51,347 bases of DNA from Deltaproteobacteria bacterium (GTDB lineage: Bacteria > Desulfobacterota > Desulfovibrionia > Desulfovibrionales > Desulfovibrionaceae): contig JAITWK010000007.1 of assembly GCA_031285295.1 (NCBI GenBank), positions 1-51,347 on the forward strand, given 5' to 3'. Both the position numbers and the translations under genes were made by a program. How positions within the stretch are numbered: the stretch's first letter is position 1; the number at the start of each line of letters is the position of its first letter. The notes under the pieces are model-generated. The model did not search any database, was not told the DNA's origin, and saw only the letters and a program-made list of their open reading frames with translations. Positions 47,812 through 51,347 of the stretch are shown here, one piece after another.

Positions 47812-47922
47812 GCCTTTCCTCCTTTACCGCCTCTGCATCCATCCAAAAGCGGTTTTGCAGACAATATCACGCGGGTTTTGCAGATTTCCAAAAATGGACA
47901 CTCCCCGTGGTGGGGGTTTCGG

Positions 47923-47963
47923 GGCAGGATGACAGTTGGCTGCCGCAACTGTTTCATCCTGCC
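47923..47963 (+). other. oriT with IncP-type nick motif
   Basis: Arms GGCAGGATGA-CAGTTG (47923-47938) and CAACTGTTTCATCCTGCC (47946-47963) form an inverted repeat with a 2-nt difference. The right arm carries CATCCTGC (47955-47962), matching the IncP/MOBP nick consensus YATCCTG|Y, so cutting is expected between G47961 and C47962. It lies in the intergenic region between the divergent TraK-like and TraJ-like genes, the RP4 position. Confidence 0.72.
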
Positions 47964-48038
47964 GAGGGCGCTGCCCTCTGGACACCCGTAAGAGGTTCGC
48001 TCGGCGCTACGCTTCTCGCGTCCCAAAGGAGGAAAGGC

Positions 48039-48386
48039 ATGAAATTCACAAAAGAAAAAATCATCGGCGTCATCCCTCGTTTACGTCGCCGCACGGTGCG
48101 CCTCTCCGATTACGAGGACTCGCGCCTGAAAGCTCAGGCCGATGTCGCTGGCCTCCCCGTGGCAGCGTACATGCGGCAAATCCTGGCAAGCGGCAGCCCT
48201 GTCGTCGCGCAGACCGACATCGTGGCGATTCTGGAACTGCGGCGTCTGGGCGGGCTGCTCAAAAGCAATTTCGGAACGCTACGCGATGCCGGAGCAAGCC
48301 CTGAGCTTTTGGAGTTTCAGGAAGAAGTGTTGCACAAGATGGGTCAGGCCATAGACCGATTGGCGGCAGGAAGCCATGATCGTTAA
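48039..48386 (+). CDS. MobC/TraJ-like relaxosome protein
   Basis: The ATG at 48039 with AAAGGAGG ahead gives 115 residues; the longer frame runs over the oriT. PRLRRRTVRLSDYEDSRLKAQADVAGLPVAAYMRQIL is a ribbon-helix-helix of the MobC/TraJ family. LRRLGGLLKSNFGTL is typical further on. It binds oriT and helps the relaxase nick. It overlaps the relaxase start by 11 bp. Confidence 0.85.
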   Translation: MKFTKEKIIGVIPRLRRRTVRLSDYEDSRLKAQADVAGLPVAAYMRQILASGSPVVAQTDIVAILELRRLGGLLKSNFGTLRDAGASPELLEFQEEVLHKMGQAIDRLAAGSHDR

Positions 48387-50076
48387 GAAGGTCAAATTCA
48401 AATCCAAAAAGCCGAAGTCCAAGGCATGGCAAATCGGTGATCTGGTGGATTACATCCGCAGCCCGCGTGATGTGAACCCGCTGGAAAAAATCGAACACGG
48501 CGGCAATCGTAATTTCTTTGCTGAAACCCACGCGGGACAAAAGAAAGAAATGATCGCTCTCGCCACCGCATCCGTCCATAGCCGTATGCCCGTCAGCCAT
48601 TGGATATTCTCGTGGAAGGAACACGAGCAGCCAACCCCGGAACAGGTGGACGAGGTGGTGGATATATTTCTGGAGCGCATGGGGTTTACCGGGCATCAGG
48701 CCATCTACGGCCTGCATTTCAACACCGAGAATTACCACGTCCATATCGCGGTCAACCGCATGAGTCCCGAAACCGGACTGGTTGTGAGGCCGAACAACGG
48801 ATTCGACATCGAGGCCGCGCACAAGGTCATGGCTGAAATCGAACACTGTCAGGGATGGTCACGCGAAGACAACGGACGCTACACTATGGACGATTCAGGC
48901 CGGATAATCCGCGCCCCCAGACCGGAACAGGGGCCGAAACCCAAAGCCGAAGCCCTTGATTACGAAGCCCACACAGGTGACAAATCTGCGCAACGTATCG
49001 CACAGGAACGCGGTCACGCGATCATCCAGAACGCCGCGTCATGGGCAGAGCTTCACCGGAAACTGGCGGCAGTTGGCCTGCGCTTCGAGAAAAAAGGCTC
49101 CGGCGCCATCATTTTTGTGAATGAGATAGCGGTCAAGGCATCCTCTGTTGACCGTGCCTTCAGCATGGGCAAGCTGTGCAAACGCTTGGGGGAATTTGAA
49201 GAAGGAGCATACGAAGACGGCAAGGTGGAACCCATTGCGCCGGAACCTGTCAGCCCCGCCCATCTTGAGGATTGGAAGGAATACCGCACCGAACGGGAGA
49301 ACGCTGGCACCGTCATCCGTCAGGCAGAGCGGCAGCAACAGACCGTTCGCGCAGAACTGAAAACCAGGCACACCCAGGAACGCAAACAGCTTGCCTTTCG
49401 TCTGACCGGAAAGAGGTTGCCCGACATTAACCACGCCCGGCATGAACTCGCCGAAAAACAGCGTGAAGAACGCCGAGCAATGGTCACGCCGCGCCCGGTT
49501 GTAGTTTCGCCAGCCACCCGGAAAAGACCGAGCTTCAAAGCCTGGCTCAAGGCACATGGACGCAACCGACAGGCCGACCGCTGGCGTTATCGGAACAGAC
49601 CTTTTTCCGCTACGCCCCCGCCGTCAACCGTTGCCGTTTCGCGTGAAGCCCTGGTCGCATATGCCGCTCATTGGGAAATCCAGCAAAAGGAAAACAAACG
49701 CCGCGCCACTATGGCGGCGGCAATGGCCTTGTTCTGTAAGGTTCCAGCAAAACAGCCGGAGTCCTCTTCTCGACTGGATGCCCGGATTGCCTTGCCTATG
49801 CGGGCAGAAGGCCACAGCCGGGAGGCCGTGACAGATGCCCTCCGGCGTTCTGCTCAGAAACTGCGGAATGAAGAACAGCGCGATTGGCAACGCTACGCCG
49901 CACGGACGGCGGCCTATGCCTTTGGCCTTGCCGGGGATTTGGAACTGGCTCGAATGCCCCAAGCGCAACGGGCATCAAGCGTAGAAGTGAAGCCCGTGGC
50001 AAATCCACAGCCGCCACCACAACAGCAGCACGAGGAAGAGGCGTGGCGGGAAGTGCCGAGGTTGAGGATGCGGTGA
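48376..50076 (+). CDS. MOBP relaxase (TraI/MobA-like)
   Basis: 566 residues. The catalytic Tyr is probably Y26 (DLVDYIRSP). Motif III is HFNTENYHVHI at residues 114-124, with the histidines that hold the metal. The middle (DKSAQRIAQERGHAIIQNAASWAELHRKLAAVGL) is the usual conserved linker domain of the MobA/MobL-type. The C-terminal half is basic and coiled. It nicks oriT, stays bound to the 5' end and pilots DNA into the recipient. Needs a helper mating apparatus, none of which is in the window. Confidence 0.92.
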   Translation: MIVKKVKFKSKKPKSKAWQIGDLVDYIRSPRDVNPLEKIEHGGNRNFFAETHAGQKKEMIALATASVHSRMPVSHWIFSWKEHEQPTPEQVDEVVDIFLERMGFTGHQAIYGLHFNTENYHVHIAVNRMSPETGLVVRPNNGFDIEAAHKVMAEIEHCQGWSREDNGRYTMDDSGRIIRAPRPEQGPKPKAEALDYEAHTGDKSAQRIAQERGHAIIQNAASWAELHRKLAAVGLRFEKKGSGAIIFVNEIAVKASSVDRAFSMGKLCKRLGEFEEGAYEDGKVEPIAPEPVSPAHLEDWKEYRTERENAGTVIRQAERQQQTVRAELKTRHTQERKQLAFRLTGKRLPDINHARHELAEKQREERRAMVTPRPVVVSPATRKRPSFKAWLKAHGRNRQADRWRYRNRPFSATPPPSTVAVSREALVAYAAHWEIQQKENKRRATMAAAMALFCKVPAKQPESSSRLDARIALPMRAEGHSREAVTDALRRSAQKLRNEEQRDWQRYAARTAAYAFGLAGDLELARMPQAQRASSVEVKPVANPQPPPQQQHEEEAWREVPRLRMR

Positions 50077-50105
50077 TTACGAGGAATGCAAAATGCAATA
50101 CACAG

Positions 50106-50594
50106 TCAGATCAAAACGGAGCTACTAGCTTTATTTTTATTAGCTTTAGTTTTGCACAAGTAGACAAATATCAAATCGTTGCTAACAGTCTGTTCTTTGA
50201 ATTTAACATAGCCTACGCGCTCATACAGCTTAATATTAAGGGCACTTTTTGTTCCTGTAAAAAGTTCATATCGTTCATGCGGGCAAATACGTTCTATCTC
50301 TTTAAGAAGTTCCGTTCCAATTCCTTGTCCTTGCAAATCTGGGCGCACAATTAATTTTCCTATATACAGAGTGCCATTATCGGAATGCGCCCGCACAGAC
50401 CCAATAATATGACCATCTTCATTAACAGCCTTTATAAATACACCTGTTTCAAATTCAGTTTCCACATCGCTTAATGTTTGAGATAGCGGTGGTATGTTTG
50501 GATCGTTGTATAGTCTTGCTTCGCTTTGATATGCAAGGTACTGTAAGTCTAATATATCTTGTAAATCATTATAATCCGCCTTAGTGATACGCAT
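50106..50594 (-). CDS. GNAT-family N-acetyltransferase
   Basis: 162 residues. IGKLIVRPDLQGQGIGTELLKEIE is the acetyl-CoA-binding motif A (V-x-P-xxxG-x-G-x-G) and LYERVGYVKF is the closing motif B. The gene is distinctly AT-richer than all around, with clearly different codon use, so it was probably acquired from a low-GC donor. Substrate unknown. Confidence 0.85.
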   Translation of the reverse strand: MRITKADYNDLQDILDLQYLAYQSEARLYNDPNIPPLSQTLSDVETEFETGVFIKAVNEDGHIIGSVRAHSDNGTLYIGKLIVRPDLQGQGIGTELLKEIERICPHERYELFTGTKSALNIKLYERVGYVKFKEQTVSNDLIFVYLCKTKANKNKASSSVLI

Positions 50595-50691
50595 ATCTAT
50601 CTCTCCGAATGGTTTCTTAATCCGAGATTAACAGGATTTTTTGAAAGAACTTTGCTTTTGTCTTTTTGCCAATTCTTTTTCAGGGATTACT

Positions 50692-51347
50692 CTACGATTC
50701 CTGTTGCAGGCTGTTCGTGCCGCTTTGCCCCATCCATTTCTTGCGTTCGGCGGGTTCCATGCGCTCAATGGCGTAGCGAAGAGCCGTGCGCGGCAGGCGC
50801 GTATGAAATTCTTCCAGAAACCCGCGAAGGGCATCAATATTTTTCTTACCTGCCTCTCTGAGCATCCAGCCGCTGGCCTTGTGCATGAGATCATGCGGAT
50901 GGTTGATGAAAAATTCCGCCAGTCGGAAGGTGTCGTCCAGAATCCCCCGGCGAATCATAGCCCAGGTGGACACCATCGCGGCGCGTTCGCGCCACAGATT
51001 ACCGCTCTCCGCCCATTGTTGCAGGAACAGCCGCCGCTCATCAGCATCGGTATCCGCGCACAGCCAATACGCGCCCATGATGTTGTACACCGACAGGTCA
51101 ATCAAATCCCAGTTGTTCGCCTGCTCCAGACGGCGATCATAGAGTGCGACCAGTTCCGTCAGCCCCGGCAGATCACGTTTCTTTTGCATCCTGTTTGCCG
51201 CGTCCACCATGAGGAGCAACGCGGCAATACGTATCTCATGCCAAGGAGAATCAAGCAGGTTGTCGCAATCCCCAAGAGAGAGCTTGCCCCGAAACGGCTT
51301 GATGATAGCGCGTGTCGTTGGAACGGGCAGACCGAGGAATTGATCGC
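50692..51347 (-). CDS. DNA alkylation repair protein (AlkD-like), 5' end off the window
   Basis: The frame continues to the right edge with no stop, so the internal TTG at 51219 is not the start. About 218 residues are visible, ending at 50692. It has HEAT-like repeats (DSPWHEIRIAALLLMVDAANRM, IDLSVYNIMGAYW, WRERAAMVSTWAMI, HDLMHKASGWMLREAGK) as in AlkD glycosylases, which remove alkylated bases. The conserved W and D residues of the repeats are present. Probably host chromosome or cargo. Confidence 0.85.
   Translation of the reverse strand, partial: DQFLGLPVPTTRAIIKPFRGKLSLGDCDNLLDSPWHEIRIAALLLMVDAANRMQKKRDLPGLTELVALYDRRLEQANNWDLIDLSVYNIMGAYWLCADTDADERRLFLQQWAESGNLWRERAAMVSTWAMIRRGILDDTFRLAEFFINHPHDLMHKASGWMLREAGKKNIDALRGFLEEFHTRLPRTALRYAIERMEPAERKKWMGQSGTNSLQQES

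Larger units (their letters stand above)
45970..50100. mobile_element. Second, mobilizable element in tandem (boundaries approximate)
   Basis: Directly beyond attR lie RP4-like mobilization genes in two divergent groups around an oriT. Its left end has the same arm-type repeats as the phage and homology with the phage integrase 3' end, so it probably integrated at the same tRNA site. No integrase is seen for it within the window. The right end is not defined; the low-GC GNAT gene at 50106 may or may not belong. Confidence 0.6.

Overview
The window holds a complete temperate-phage genome (about 45.3 kb) integrated in a tRNA-Glu gene, followed directly by the start of a second, mobilizable element. 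Gene content and codon style (G+C-rich, P2-type tail genes, a phage-borne diversity-generating retroelement, RP4-like mobilization genes) suggest a Desulfovibrionaceae-type host. That host assignment is inference; no rRNA or core gene in the window proves it.

Layout. 1-337 is the end of a chromosomal MFS transporter gene. 630-706 is tRNA-Glu(TTC), whose 3' part is attL (663-706). Its 44-bp copy at 45926-45969 is attR. Inside these bounds, left to right: the integrase and an excisionase-like gene; a leftward early operon of small regulatory and nucleotide-related genes (ParB-like protein, DUF5131, two deoxyribosyltransferase-like proteins, CI-like and CII-like regulators) up to about 9.5 kb; a divergent repressor control region with a palindromic operator; an accessory stretch (SWIM zinc-finger protein, HicAB toxin-antitoxin, XRE regulator); and a complete diversity-generating retroelement (reverse transcriptase, template repeat, Avd, variable protein) at 12.4-15.4 kb. 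Next comes a long leftward operon, read from right to left: SF3 helicase, primase, two ParB-methyltransferase fusions, Nu1/A-type terminase, lambda-like head genes, lysis genes, P2-like contractile tail genes, tail fibre, and last the retroelement's variable protein.

How it works together. The virion would be a myovirus with a lambda-type capsid (portal, nested protease/scaffold, gpD, gpE) and a P2-type tail (FI, FII, E/E', T, X, U, D, V, W, J, I). The retroelement retargets the tip protein: template (13666-13775) and variable repeat (14379-14488) differ at nine positions, and every difference is at a template adenine.

To the right of attR lies an RP4-like mobilization region (TraM-, TraL-, TraK-like genes, an oriT with an IncP-type nick motif, TraJ-like and relaxase genes). 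The last residues of its TraM-like protein are homologous to the C-terminus of the phage integrase, because both are encoded by the same att-flanking DNA. Two integrating elements therefore sit in tandem and appear to share one attachment specificity. A low-GC acetyltransferase gene and a partial DNA alkylation repair gene close the window.
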